Shown piece by piece: positions 7,572 through 14,880 of a stretch of 24,289 nucleotides of DNA. This DNA is from JAMDCX01 sp049977145 (GTDB lineage Bacteria > Planctomycetota > Phycisphaerae > WQYP01): the NCBI GenBank assembly GCA_049977145.1, contig JBMFGW010000060.1:1-24289 (forward strand). Direction: 5' to 3'. A program made the translations under genes and the position numbers. Position 1 is the first letter of the stretch. The number at the start of each line of letters is the position of its first letter. Below the pieces are notes generated by a model. It did no database searches. It was not told the DNA's origin and was given only the letters and a program-made list of their open reading frames with translations.

Positions 7572-8429
7572 ATGGATTTAATCTGGATGAATGGAAAACT
7601 TGTGCCGCCCGACAAGGCTGCGGTGAGCATCTTTGATCATGGTGTGCTTTATGGAGATGGGGTGTTTGAGGGGCTGCGGCAATACCATGGACGGGTCTTC
7701 CGGCAGGCCGATCATCTCAACCGATTGTATGCTTCGGCCCGCGTGATCCGGCTGGAAATTCCGTATTCCCAGTCCGCAATAATGGCCGCGATTGCCCAGA
7801 CACTGCAGGCGAACAATCTTCAGGATTCCTATATCCGCCTGGTGGTGACGCGCGGGGCCGGATCGCTGGATATTTCACCGGCGACCTGTGGCACCCCGGC
7901 AGTATTTATTATCGCCGGGCGCATCGCCATGTATTCCCAGGAAACCTATCAAAAGGGTATGGCTATTATCACGGCCAGTACCCCTCGGGTGGCGGCGGCG
8001 GCATTATCGCCGCGCATCAAAAGTCTCAATTATCTCAATAATATCATGGCGAAATGGGAAGCCATTGACGCCGGCGCGGCCGAAGCGGTCATGCTCAATC
8101 ATCTGGGGTTTGTGTGTGAATGCACGGCGGATAATATCTTTATTGTGCGGGATGGACAACTGCTCACACCCGCGGAAGAGAGCGGCATTCTGTTGGGGGT
8201 CAGCCGGGCGGTGGTGTTGGAACTCGCGGCGGAAGCGAAAATTCCAACACGCCAGGCCAATTTGACGCGCTATGATTTATACACTGCAGACGAATGCTTT
8301 CTTACCGGCACCGGCGCGGAAATAGTCCCCGTGACCAGCGTGGACAAACGCACGGTGGGGGATGGCGCCGTCGGCCCGATCACCCAACAATTGACTACAG
8401 CATTTCATCGTTACGCCCGCGCTGGTTAA
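7572..8429 (+). CDS. ilvE: Class IV aminotransferase, branched-chain type
   Basis: This PLP enzyme of fold type IV most likely transfers amino groups to and from leucine, isoleucine and valine in the cytoplasm. The 285-residue protein is full length for the family. K150 in SPRIKSLNYLNNIMAK is the Schiff-base lysine, DHGVLYGDGVFEGLR is the family N-terminal motif, and LTGTGAEIVPV is the C-terminal cofactor-phosphate region. The residue after the lysine motif (VCECTADNIF) carries the usual Glu. GGGAG 8 nt upstream fits the ATG. D-amino-acid aminotransferase and aminodeoxychorismate lyase share this fold; the IKSLNYLNN signature favours IlvE, but substrate choice is inferred. It is monocistronic by spacing; pyrE follows after more than 500 nt. 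Confidence 0.85.
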   Translation: MDLIWMNGKLVPPDKAAVSIFDHGVLYGDGVFEGLRQYHGRVFRQADHLNRLYASARVIRLEIPYSQSAIMAAIAQTLQANNLQDSYIRLVVTRGAGSLDISPATCGTPAVFIIAGRIAMYSQETYQKGMAIITASTPRVAAAALSPRIKSLNYLNNIMAKWEAIDAGAAEAVMLNHLGFVCECTADNIFIVRDGQLLTPAEESGILLGVSRAVVLELAAEAKIPTRQANLTRYDLYTADECFLTGTGAEIVPVTSVDKRTVGDGAVGPITQQLTTAFHRYARAG

Positions 8430-8917
8430 ACGCACTATATCCCCACAGCATGGCGGCAATCACCCTATTATTTTGGCAATCCTTCATTCCCTGCATCCAA
8501 TTTTTGGGGCACAGTACCGCGCTATTCCGTTTTAGCCGCGTGGCCTTGGCCCACGCGTTTACAGCGGAGCTGCCGACCGCCCGAAAATTTGGCCGCACCC
8601 GCAATGCGGGCGGAACACGACGCCGAAAACTTTGGGACCGCTGCGGTTCCATATTTTCCGCGCCCGAGTCAACAAACGCTGCCCGGAAAGATGGTATTGT
8701 TATGCGGAATTATATATATATTCCTTGAACCGGCGGGATTTCCCGGTGGTATTTCCTATTGAAGAAGCGGGGGAGATGCGCGCCCCACCATCGCGGGCGC
8801 GTGCGGTTCGCGGTGGTAGCCACCCCAAACCTTGCGTGCCCAGACCGGAGTGGATATGTAAGTGTGGAGCCGGTTGCCGTGCACTACCTTTTGGCAACGT
8901 GCCAGGTGTTGAAAATC
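8430..8917. other. Long structured intergenic region between ilvE and pyrE
   Basis: I see no gene here. The first half contains GC hairpins that could stop ilvE transcription, for example CCGCACCCGC-AAT-GCGGGCGG near 8595-8613 and CGGGATTTCCCG near 8736; none has a T-tract. The second half is unusually rich in inverted repeats: GGTGG-TAG-CCACC (8812-8824) and GTTGCC/GGCAAC (8873-8878 with 8893-8898). The pyrE promoter lies downstream of these, so they are not part of the predicted pyrE leader. Confidence 0.4.
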
Positions 8918-8926
8918 TGTTATAAT
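8918..8926 (+). promoter_or_regulatory. Extended -10 promoter for pyrE
   Basis: TGT directly followed by a perfect TATAAT (8921-8926) forms an extended -10 element. No good -35 is at the right distance, which is normal for this promoter class. Transcription would start near 8933, leaving a leader of about 24 nt before ATG 8957. Confidence 0.6.
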
Positions 8927-8956
8927 CCGCATTAATGTTGACACGGAGTTTTGCTG

Positions 8957-9478
8957 ATGCTGGATAAATCACAATTAGCCACGCGGATTCGGGAAGTCGC
9001 CTATCTGGAAGGTGATTTTACGTTGCGATCCGGACGGAAGTCCAAGTATTACCTGGATAAGTATCTCTTTGAAACGCAGCCGGACATTCTCGCCGCTCTG
9101 GGCGCACGGCTGGCTGCGGGAAGATCGCCGCTGACCACGCGTATCGCAGGGGCGGAACTCGGCGGGGTGGCGTTGGCAGCTGCGGCATCACTGGCGGCGG
9201 GATTGCCCTTTTTTATTGTGCGCAATTCCAAAAAGGATTATGGCACCGGCAAACACATTGAAGGGGCTTTATTGGCCGGGGACACCGTGTTGCTCGTGGA
9301 GGACATTGCCACGACCGGCGGACAGGTGCTGGAGGCGGCGCAAGTAATTACGGCGGCGGGCGCACAGGTGGAAAAAATTATCGCGGTCATAGATCGCGGC
9401 GAAGGCGCACGGGAAAATATTGAGTCCGCGGGCTATATGTTCGAGGCTATTTTAACCCGGCAGGACCTCGGAATTTGA
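8957..9478 (+). CDS. pyrE: Orotate phosphoribosyltransferase
   Basis: PyrE condenses orotate with PRPP to give OMP in pyrimidine synthesis. The 173-residue protein has the PRPP-binding motif VLLVEDIATTGGQ at 111-123, the lysine-rich loop VRNSKKDYGTGKHIEG at about 88-103, and the N-terminal FTLRSGRKSKYYLDKY typical of PyrE. The ATG at 8957 has CGGAG 8 nt upstream; the in-frame TTG at 8951 is rejected for that reason. The predicted leader is too short for an attenuator. The next gene starts 30 nt downstream and may be co-transcribed. It is slightly shorter than proteobacterial PyrE but within the range of the bacterial family. Confidence 0.93.
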   Translation: MLDKSQLATRIREVAYLEGDFTLRSGRKSKYYLDKYLFETQPDILAALGARLAAGRSPLTTRIAGAELGGVALAAAASLAAGLPFFIVRNSKKDYGTGKHIEGALLAGDTVLLVEDIATTGGQVLEAAQVITAAGAQVEKIIAVIDRGEGARENIESAGYMFEAILTRQDLGI

Positions 9479-9508
9479 TCCGCAACCCCGCGGGACGTAG
9501 TGGACGGC

Positions 9509-10804
9509 ATGACGCAGGCAAAATCGCATACCACACGTAAAATTATCATCACCCTGATCAAACTTTTGATTGCGGTAGTTGGTCTTTGGTACGTGATTTC
9601 CCATATTGCCTGGAATGATCAGGTGGTGGTGAAAAAAGGAGCGGTGATCCGCAATGTTACATTTATCCGTAACACGCGCCTGACGCTGCTGGCGCATCAC
9701 GGCAATCTGTATACACTGAAATTTAAGGATCAAACAATATCGGTACGCCTGCCACATGGACAGGTGGCAACCGCCATCGCGACCAAGGTCCCTATTGAGT
9801 TTCCCGATCTGCTGGCGGTGCCGGCGAATTATCTCGTGGGCGTCCATGACAAACCCGCGGTGGCGCTGGGCTTTCCCCATCTGCTGGATCACGCCAAACC
9901 GCTGCCATTGCTGGCGGCACTGTTATTGCTGGGGTTGCCATTTGTTATTACCGCGTGGCGCTGGCGGCAACTTATGCTGGTGCAGGGGATGAATCTGCCT
10001 TACGGCAAATGCTTGACGCTTACTTTTGTGGGGCAATTTTATTCCACATTCCTCCCCGGAACCACCAGCGGGGATATTGTTAAAATTATCTACACGGGCC
10101 GGATCACCGGGCAAAAAACCAAAAGCGCGGTGACGGTTATTCTGGATCGGGTCATCGGCTTAATTGGCTTGATGCTGGTGGCGGGTGTGGCGGCGGCGGC
10201 GCAGCTTACGGCCAATCATTTTTCCGCAGAGGGCCAAAATGTTTCCGATCCGGTATTGGTGCACGTACTGTCTCTGATTGCCGGGCTGCTGGGACTGACG
10301 ATTGCCGGTGGAATTGTCTATTTCTCGGTGCGCCTGCGCAAACTGCTGCGTGTAGACGCACTGCTTGAACGCCTGCCGCTGCCGGAATTTTTGAAACATG
10401 CCGACCGCACGCTGCGTGTATACCGCGATCACCCCGGCGTCATTGCGCTAACGCTGGGGGCCAGTGTGCTGTCACAGGCGGTTTTGCCATTGGCCGGGTT
10501 TTTAGCGGGACGGGCCTTCGGCATGCACGCATCGTTCGGCTGTTTCATGGCGTATATTCCCGTGGCGGCGCTGGCGGCAAGTCTGCCCATTGTTCCGCCG
10601 CAGGGAATTGGGGTAATGGATGCCATTTTGCTTCATTTTTTTGTCACACGCGGTGTGGATACCGCCAGCCAGGCCTTCGCGCTGGCGCAGGCCATCCGCT
10701 TTTTGCCGATATGCTGGAATATGCTCGGAGCCTATTGGGTGGTGCGCGGCGCCTATCACCGCCAACCTGTGGAAAGCCTGGCCGAACTGCCTTCGGAAGC
10801 CTGA
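9509..10804 (+). CDS. UPF0104 / LPG-synthase transmembrane-domain protein
   Basis: This 431-residue integral membrane protein has an N-terminal membrane segment (about 11-30), a beta-rich soluble loop (about 35-110) and then six or more hydrophobic segments. The block GQFYSTFLPGTTSGDIVKIIYTGR and the late PIVPPQGIGVMDAIL are the hallmarks of the lysylphosphatidylglycerol synthase transmembrane/UPF0104 family, which includes the flippase half of MprF and many stand-alone proteins of unclear role. The catalytic half of MprF is absent, so a flippase- or lipid-transfer-type role is more likely than aminoacylation. The soluble loop after the first helix is an addition I cannot assign. ATG 9509 is preferred to GTG 9500, though neither has a strong ribosome site. 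It follows pyrE by 30 nt. Confidence 0.82.
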   Translation: MTQAKSHTTRKIIITLIKLLIAVVGLWYVISHIAWNDQVVVKKGAVIRNVTFIRNTRLTLLAHHGNLYTLKFKDQTISVRLPHGQVATAIATKVPIEFPDLLAVPANYLVGVHDKPAVALGFPHLLDHAKPLPLLAALLLLGLPFVITAWRWRQLMLVQGMNLPYGKCLTLTFVGQFYSTFLPGTTSGDIVKIIYTGRITGQKTKSAVTVILDRVIGLIGLMLVAGVAAAAQLTANHFSAEGQNVSDPVLVHVLSLIAGLLGLTIAGGIVYFSVRLRKLLRVDALLERLPLPEFLKHADRTLRVYRDHPGVIALTLGASVLSQAVLPLAGFLAGRAFGMHASFGCFMAYIPVAALAASLPIVPPQGIGVMDAILLHFFVTRGVDTASQAFALAQAIRFLPICWNMLGAYWVVRGAYHRQPVESLAELPSEA

Positions 10805-10852
10805 CGTGGAGATGGCGTCGTGGGCGGGATCGTGGTGCATTGCGGCAATACT

Positions 10853-10915
10853 GGTAACCGTTCACGGCCTTTCGGTTTTCCAAACTCGGTATCCGTTCAC
10901 GGCGGTACCACTCTC
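10853..10915 (-). repeat. Interspersed 62-bp repeat, copy B (best preserved)
   Basis: On the minus strand it reads GAGAGTGGTACCGCCG, then CCGTGAACGGATACC, a GTTTGGAAAACCGAAAGG segment, and CCGTGAACGGTTACC. It thus holds two direct copies of CCGTGAACGGnTACC about 35 nt apart. It is inverted relative to copy A (3380-3441) and again lies just after a gene. The outer CCGTGAACGGTTAC equals both ends of the IS66 remnant (12614-13420). Confidence 0.75.
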
Positions 10916-10940
10916 TTACGGTTCAAGTTTATACACATCT

Positions 10941-11047
10941 TAGCACTACAGCGCGACATTGGCTTTTGCGGGCCACAGACGCCCTTCCGAATTCTGCTTG
11001 TCTGCGATTAACGCAGGGGGCGATTAGGAAGTCGCGCTGTAGTGTTA
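10941..11047. repeat. 107-bp element bounded by 17-bp inverted repeats
   Basis: TAGCACTACAGCGCGAC (10941-10957) and GTCGCGCTGTAGTGTTA (11031-11047) are inverted copies with one mismatch. The interior carries CAGAC...GTCTG and TGCG-ATTAA-CGCA hairpins and no open frame. It may be a miniature transposable element or a structured RNA. A 12-bp piece of the arm (AAGTCGCGCTGT) recurs at 17571-17582 without its partner. Confidence 0.55.
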
Positions 11048-11203
11048 GAAATTCATACGATCATGAGCGGGTATGACTTCTGTTGGGCATTGGCCAAAAC
11101 GACGGGAATTTCGTAAAGCGCACTGTTGCGGGATACAACACGAGAAAAGCTCGGCCTATTAAAAGAGTGGAAAAAGGATAAGATAATATAAATTAGGTAA
11201 TGA

Positions 11204-11239
11204 GCCGACAAAATAGGACGCATGTCGGCGTAAACCGAC
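11204..11239 (+). promoter_or_regulatory. Mutually exclusive leader hairpins before the FemAB-like gene
   Basis: GCCGACA (11204-11210) can pair with TGTCGGC (11223-11229), while GTCGG inside that second arm (11224-11228) can instead pair with CCGAC (11235-11239) over a CGTAAA loop. The two stems exclude each other. The second ends about 8 nt before the Shine-Dalgarno sequence (AAGAGG, 11248-11253). This geometry could regulate translation, but no known riboswitch is recognised. Confidence 0.35.
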
Positions 11240-11258
11240 GTAATGATAAGAGGAAACC

Positions 11259-12398
11259 TTGGCGATATCAGCAACGTGGATTGATTCAATTTCTCAGCTT
11301 GATCCGGTGTTTGTTAATCAATGCTTTCCAGCACCGCTGGAGGGCGGGTGGTGGTATGCCGCGCTGGAGCAGGCGGAATTGGGTGATCAATTTCAGTTCA
11401 GCTATCTGATCCTCAAACAAGACGGTCGGAATGTAGGGATCGCGCCGGCCTTTACCATGGATGTACCGATGGAACTCGTGGCCCCTCCCCTGGTAAATCG
11501 GGTGTTGCAGGCTGGTGGCAGATTACTGGCGGGGCTCCGGCATCAGAAAACTTTATTTGTGGGTTCGCCATGCTCAGATGAAGGTACGGTTGGATTTATA
11601 CCCGGCGTCAAGCTGGCGGATTTTGTTTCCGTCATCGCGGTAGAACTCGAGCAGCGGGGAAAAGCCAGCGGGGCTTCGCTTCTGGTATGGAAGGATTTCC
11701 CCGCAGCTTACTGGCCGACACTCAATACCTTGATACCAAACCGTAAGTACTTCAAAATTCCCAGCTTTCCCGGCACCACCGTGCCGCTGCCGCCGGGCGG
11801 GTATGACGCTTATTTGAAGCAGTTGGACTCGGAGAATCGTTATAAACTTCGCAAAAAACTGCGCAAAAGCCATGCCATGGGCGAACTGATTGTAAGCTGC
11901 GTGCAACAACCCGACCCACAAACACAAGCGGAAATCTTTACATTATTTATGAATACCTACCATCGCGGTAAGGTAAAATTTGAACGTCTGACCCCACAAT
12001 TTTTTGCCTCCATCGCACGGGCGCCGGATTCCTGGTTTTTGATATTACGCGATACAACCAACCACAACATGGTGGCCTTTATGCTGCTGTTTGTGTCCAA
12101 TGGCAAGGCCATCAATAAGTTCATCGGTTTGGATTATAACTATGGCGGTGACTGGTTTATGTATTTCCGGTTGTGGGACGAAGCGGTGCGCTGGGCGACG
12201 GCGATGGGGGCGAACCAATTGCAGAGCGGCCAGACGGGTTATTTCGCCAAGCGGGATGTTGGGCACAAGCTCATTGAGCTTTGCAATTATTGCCGCCATC
12301 GCAATGCTCTGCTCAATGCGATACTCGCTGCGGTGGGCAAACGAATCACCTGGGCCACGCTGGATCCGGACTTGCCGGCGCGTGCTTGTGACAAGTGA
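11259..12398 (+). CDS. GNAT/FemAB-like protein, peptidogalycan-biosynthesis (COG3146-type) family
   Basis: The 379-residue cytoplasmic protein resembles the group annotated as peptidogalycan biosynthesis or BioF2-like acyltransferases: an N-terminal half with the substrate loop FVGSPCSDEG and a C-terminal half with YLKQLDSENRYKLRKKLRKS, followed by GNAT-like strands and NKFIGLDYNY. Members are thought to use acyl or aminoacyl donors, some in cell-wall or exopolysaccharide chemistry; the substrate here is unknown. The start is TTG at 11259, the only candidate near a good site (AAGAGG 5 nt upstream); the next ATG is over 60 codons inside. A weak start plus the two competing leader hairpins suggests controlled, low expression. 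The nearest neighbours are mobile-element relics on both sides. Confidence 0.72.
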   Translation: MAISATWIDSISQLDPVFVNQCFPAPLEGGWWYAALEQAELGDQFQFSYLILKQDGRNVGIAPAFTMDVPMELVAPPLVNRVLQAGGRLLAGLRHQKTLFVGSPCSDEGTVGFIPGVKLADFVSVIAVELEQRGKASGASLLVWKDFPAAYWPTLNTLIPNRKYFKIPSFPGTTVPLPPGGYDAYLKQLDSENRYKLRKKLRKSHAMGELIVSCVQQPDPQTQAEIFTLFMNTYHRGKVKFERLTPQFFASIARAPDSWFLILRDTTNHNMVAFMLLFVSNGKAINKFIGLDYNYGGDWFMYFRLWDEAVRWATAMGANQLQSGQTGYFAKRDVGHKLIELCNYCRHRNALLNAILAAVGKRITWATLDPDLPARACDK

Positions 12399-12477
12399 TT
12401 GTTCCACTGCCGTGGTGAGTACGTGACACCGGGCTGCTAAAAACCTTGGATTTTATCGCATTTTAGCAACGCGTCCA

Positions 12478-12605
12478 AAATAACTTCCCAAAAACCTGAC
12501 GCGCTGCGGCACCGGCGTGGACATTCCGGCGCACCGCCCCTTAAATAGCTGCCAGCTCTGGCGATGGCGGCGTAGTCGATGGCAACGCAAATCGGGAAGT
12601 TATTT
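12478..12605. repeat. 128-bp segment bounded by perfect 12-bp inverted repeats
   Basis: AAATAACTTCCC (12478-12489) and GGGAAGTTATTT (12594-12605) are exact inverse copies. The right arm ends 8 nt before the outer base of the IS66 remnant. The interior is GC-rich with no clear gene. It may be a miniature element or the terminator region of the gene before it. Confidence 0.45.
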
Positions 12606-12613
12606 CGTTTCCG

Positions 12614-13420
12614 GTAACCGTTCACGGGCCTGATGGAAGAAGCGAAGGTGTAGGCCGTCCCGCGAAGTGGTTGTGGATGGTCTGATACAGGAATTCAAAG
12701 ACGCTGCGTTGTTGCTGCGTACAGGTGGCGATGGCCGTCCAGATTCGCTCACACCACTGCTGCCCACGCTCGCTGCGTGTCCCTTGCGTAACATGGCGAT
12801 CCAGCACAACAAAGCGGATAGCTTGTTCCGCCAGATTATTGGTTGGCTCAAGGCCTGGTGTCGTGGTAAATCGAAAATAGGAGTCCCTGTTTTGGCGGAA
12901 ACGTCCGGCCATATTCCGGGCCGGTTTGTGTTCCGGAGCATCCAAGCCGGTAGCAGCAAGACATCGCGGCAGAACTTGCGGATCGTGGAAAATGAACAAT
13001 GGCAGGATCCCTTGAGGTATGCGATCCAAGCCGTGAGACGTGGGCCGACCAAGCCGCTGTTCTGAATTTCCGGTGGTAGCGGTGCGTAATGGACTTTTTG
13101 GCAATGTGGACAAAAGTATCCATGGCGGCGATGTTCCACTACCGCCACCGGAATTTCCGGAATCTCTACCTGCTGGAGCTTGCGTGGTGGCAGGTCCATG
13201 GAGCGAACCACGCCACCGCAGTCCGAGCAGCGGCGTATCCGGTCATCCACCACCCGATTGATCTGTTTTTTATTACCGGACGGATTGTGTGCAACGCTTA
13301 AATTTTACACCAAACTTTATCATAGAAATACATTTTATTTTGTCATGGGGAAGGGTAGAATCTGTTTTCATGGTCCGGCTCATTGTGAGCTTGGCAGGCC
13401 GAAAGGCCGTGAACGGTTAC
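12614..13420 (-). mobile_element. IS66-family insertion sequence, internally deleted
   Basis: The ends are perfect 14-bp inverted repeats: GTAACCGTTCACGG at 12614-12627 and CCGTGAACGGTTAC at 13407-13420. GTAA-type tips are usual for IS66 elements. The only coding content is a truncated tnpC-like transposase (minus strand). No exact 8-bp target duplication flanks the ends (CGTTTCCG on the left, CTTTTTTT on the right), so insertion is old or the flanks were rearranged. At about 807 bp it is far below the usual 2.0-2.8 kb; accessory tnpA and tnpB are absent. It can at most be moved by a transposase supplied elsewhere. Confidence 0.7.
12622..13304 (-). pseudogene. Truncated IS66 transposase (TnpC-like)
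   Basis: Two frames together retain the beginning and end of an IS66 transposase. The first (open from 13304) gives QINRVVDDRIRRCSDCGG, the IPEIPVAVVEHRRHGYFCPHC zinc-finger region and the start of the next domain (AYLKGSCHCSFSTIRKF). Near 12900-12960 it jumps to another frame that supplies the conserved C-terminus: LEPTNNLAEQAIR, HVTQGTRSERGQQWCERIW and PSLLPSGP, with the TGA at 12622-12624 lying inside the element's terminal repeat. The centre, which holds the first two catalytic aspartates, is missing, as is the N-terminal coiled coil, so the protein cannot be active. The terminal EPTNNxAE carries the family's conserved glutamate. Confidence 0.85.
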
Positions 13421-13448
13421 CTTTTTTTCAACTTATTACAACGGAATC

Positions 13449-13754
13449 ATGGCATTAGGGAATGTCGGGCTGATAAGGGATTGCAGTTGGCAATTGCCGC
13501 AATCCGGTGATTCCAACGGCCTCATCGTTGATGGTTATGCCGGCGGAATGACGGTGGATAATGCGGTGATGTATGTTCCTGATGTAACGCCCAACAGCGG
13601 GATAAAAGCTCTGAACTGCGGCGCGCTGCAGATAGCCAATAGTACTGACCTTCAGCCTGTCTGGTATGTGAAATTGTTTGCACGTTCTTCTTTGTCACCG
13701 TTCTCTATTTCACGGCCTTCCAGAATTTCGATTCCACGATCTGAAATTGGCTGA
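13449..13754 (+). pseudogene. Orphan fragment of a beta-helix-like surface protein
   Basis: The first 65 or so residues (GNVGLIRDCSWQLPQSGDSN, VDGYAGGMTVDNAVMYVP, GIKALNCGALQIANS) have the repeating short-strand pattern of right-handed beta-helix coils found in large secreted polysaccharide-active proteins. The rest of the frame is antisense to the end of mlaD and is not credible. No upstream domain, signal peptide or ribosome site is present, and the IS66 remnant ends 28 nt before it, so this is probably the residue of a larger gene cut by rearrangement. Fold assignment is by pattern only. Confidence 0.4.
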
Positions 13755-14880
13755 AGGTGGTGTTGAGTTGCCGCAGAAGTTGATGCAATTGCGCGCGTTG
13801 GGCGGGCGTTTGCGGATTGACAGCGGCGGCTTTCAGGACAGCGGCGGCGTGCTGGAGATGACGGGCGGCATGATCAAACTGGCGCACCGCGTCATACACT
13901 TCCACGTTGTCAATGTCTTTTTTACTGGGTTTGTACAAAAGCCGCCAGGGGCTGTGGCGTATTTCCACGGCAAATGTCCGCAGATCCACCGCAGCACTAT
14001 GCACAGCACGGATAATGCCATTGACGCGATCCTGGTTGGCGGCCAGAAGTTTCTGCGCATTGGCGGTCAGCGCGGTACTGTTGGTGAATGTGGCATGAAC
14101 CTCATCCAGATCGACCTGGGCCTTGGCCAGCAATGCGGGAATGGCCTTTCTGATTTCTGCGGCGGCGACATTGAAATTCATTACCGCTCCCTTGCGTCCG
14201 GAATGCAGCAGCTTGCCCGCCTGATCCATGGCATACGCGGTCTTGTCGGCAGCCAGATCATACTTGGCTACCGCCGGTTTAATTTCGCCATGGATGGAAT
14301 TTAATACGCCCGTGGCGCTGGTGGCGGCGGCATGGATGGAATCCGCGGCGCGTCCCAGCTTGGTCAGATCGGCATTGACCAGGGGTATGGTGGTAGTACG
14401 AACCTGCGTCACCATGGATTTTATCTGCGGTGTCAGAGAAACAATGGTAGACAGGGCATGGCTGATGCCGCTGGGTTGCCCGGTCAAAACATAATCGGGT
14501 GGCAACGCCGGGCCGGTGCCGAGACTTTCAAAATTCAACCAGCTTGTACCTGTGATCGTTCCGCCGATGACAACCTTCGCGCCAGTGCGCAAGGTATATT
14601 TTTTCGGCATGGTAAACGTAACGCGGACATAGGGTTTTTTTACATTGGTCCGCAGACTGATGGATTGAATTTCTCCCACCGTAAAGCCCGCCACACGCAA
14701 ATTATCTCCCACCTGCAGGCCTCCGAGATCATCGCGCAGCGAAAACCGCGCCGCTCTTACCTGCATCGGTTCAAATACGCGGGCGAAGCCTCTGATGGCG
14801 ACGACCATCACCAGAATCAGCACCAGGCTAAGCAGCATAAATACGCCGGCCCGAAAGGCGTTACGTTCTTTTTTTGCCAT
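13705..14880 (-). CDS. mlaD: MlaD-type MCE protein, lipid-transport substrate-binding subunit
   Basis: The 391-residue protein has a short cytoplasmic tail, one membrane segment (about 11-30) and a single MCE domain (about 44-121; LQVGDNLRVAGFTVGEI, GTITGTSWLNFESLG), followed by a long alanine-rich helical region to the end. MCE proteins form hexameric rings that carry phospholipid between inner and outer membranes, driven by an MlaE-MlaF transporter. ATG 14880 is used because GGAG lies 7 nt upstream; the open frame extends 72 codons further but would run through mlaF. It overlaps the end of mlaF by 20 nt, indicating coupled translation. The helical tail, about 270 residues, is longer than in E. 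coli MlaD (about 180 residues in total) and may build a tunnel or needle. Confidence 0.88.
   Translation of the reverse strand: MAKKERNAFRAGVFMLLSLVLILVMVVAIRGFARVFEPMQVRAARFSLRDDLGGLQVGDNLRVAGFTVGEIQSISLRTNVKKPYVRVTFTMPKKYTLRTGAKVVIGGTITGTSWLNFESLGTGPALPPDYVLTGQPSGISHALSTIVSLTPQIKSMVTQVRTTTIPLVNADLTKLGRAADSIHAAATSATGVLNSIHGEIKPAVAKYDLAADKTAYAMDQAGKLLHSGRKGAVMNFNVAAAEIRKAIPALLAKAQVDLDEVHATFTNSTALTANAQKLLAANQDRVNGIIRAVHSAAVDLRTFAVEIRHSPWRLLYKPSKKDIDNVEVYDAVRQFDHAARHLQHAAAVLKAAAVNPQTPAQRAQLHQLLRQLNTTFSQFQIVESKFWKAVK

Noticed and set aside
3380..10915. Composite transposon bounded by repeat copies A and B
   Set aside because: The inverted copies enclose core housekeeping genes (lexA, ilvE, pyrE), are only 62 bp and contain no transposase; chance placement of solo repeats is simpler.
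13678..14304. Long rightward open frame antisense to mlaD
   Set aside because: It mirrors the GC-biased codon positions of mlaD, has no ribosome site and no recognisable domain.
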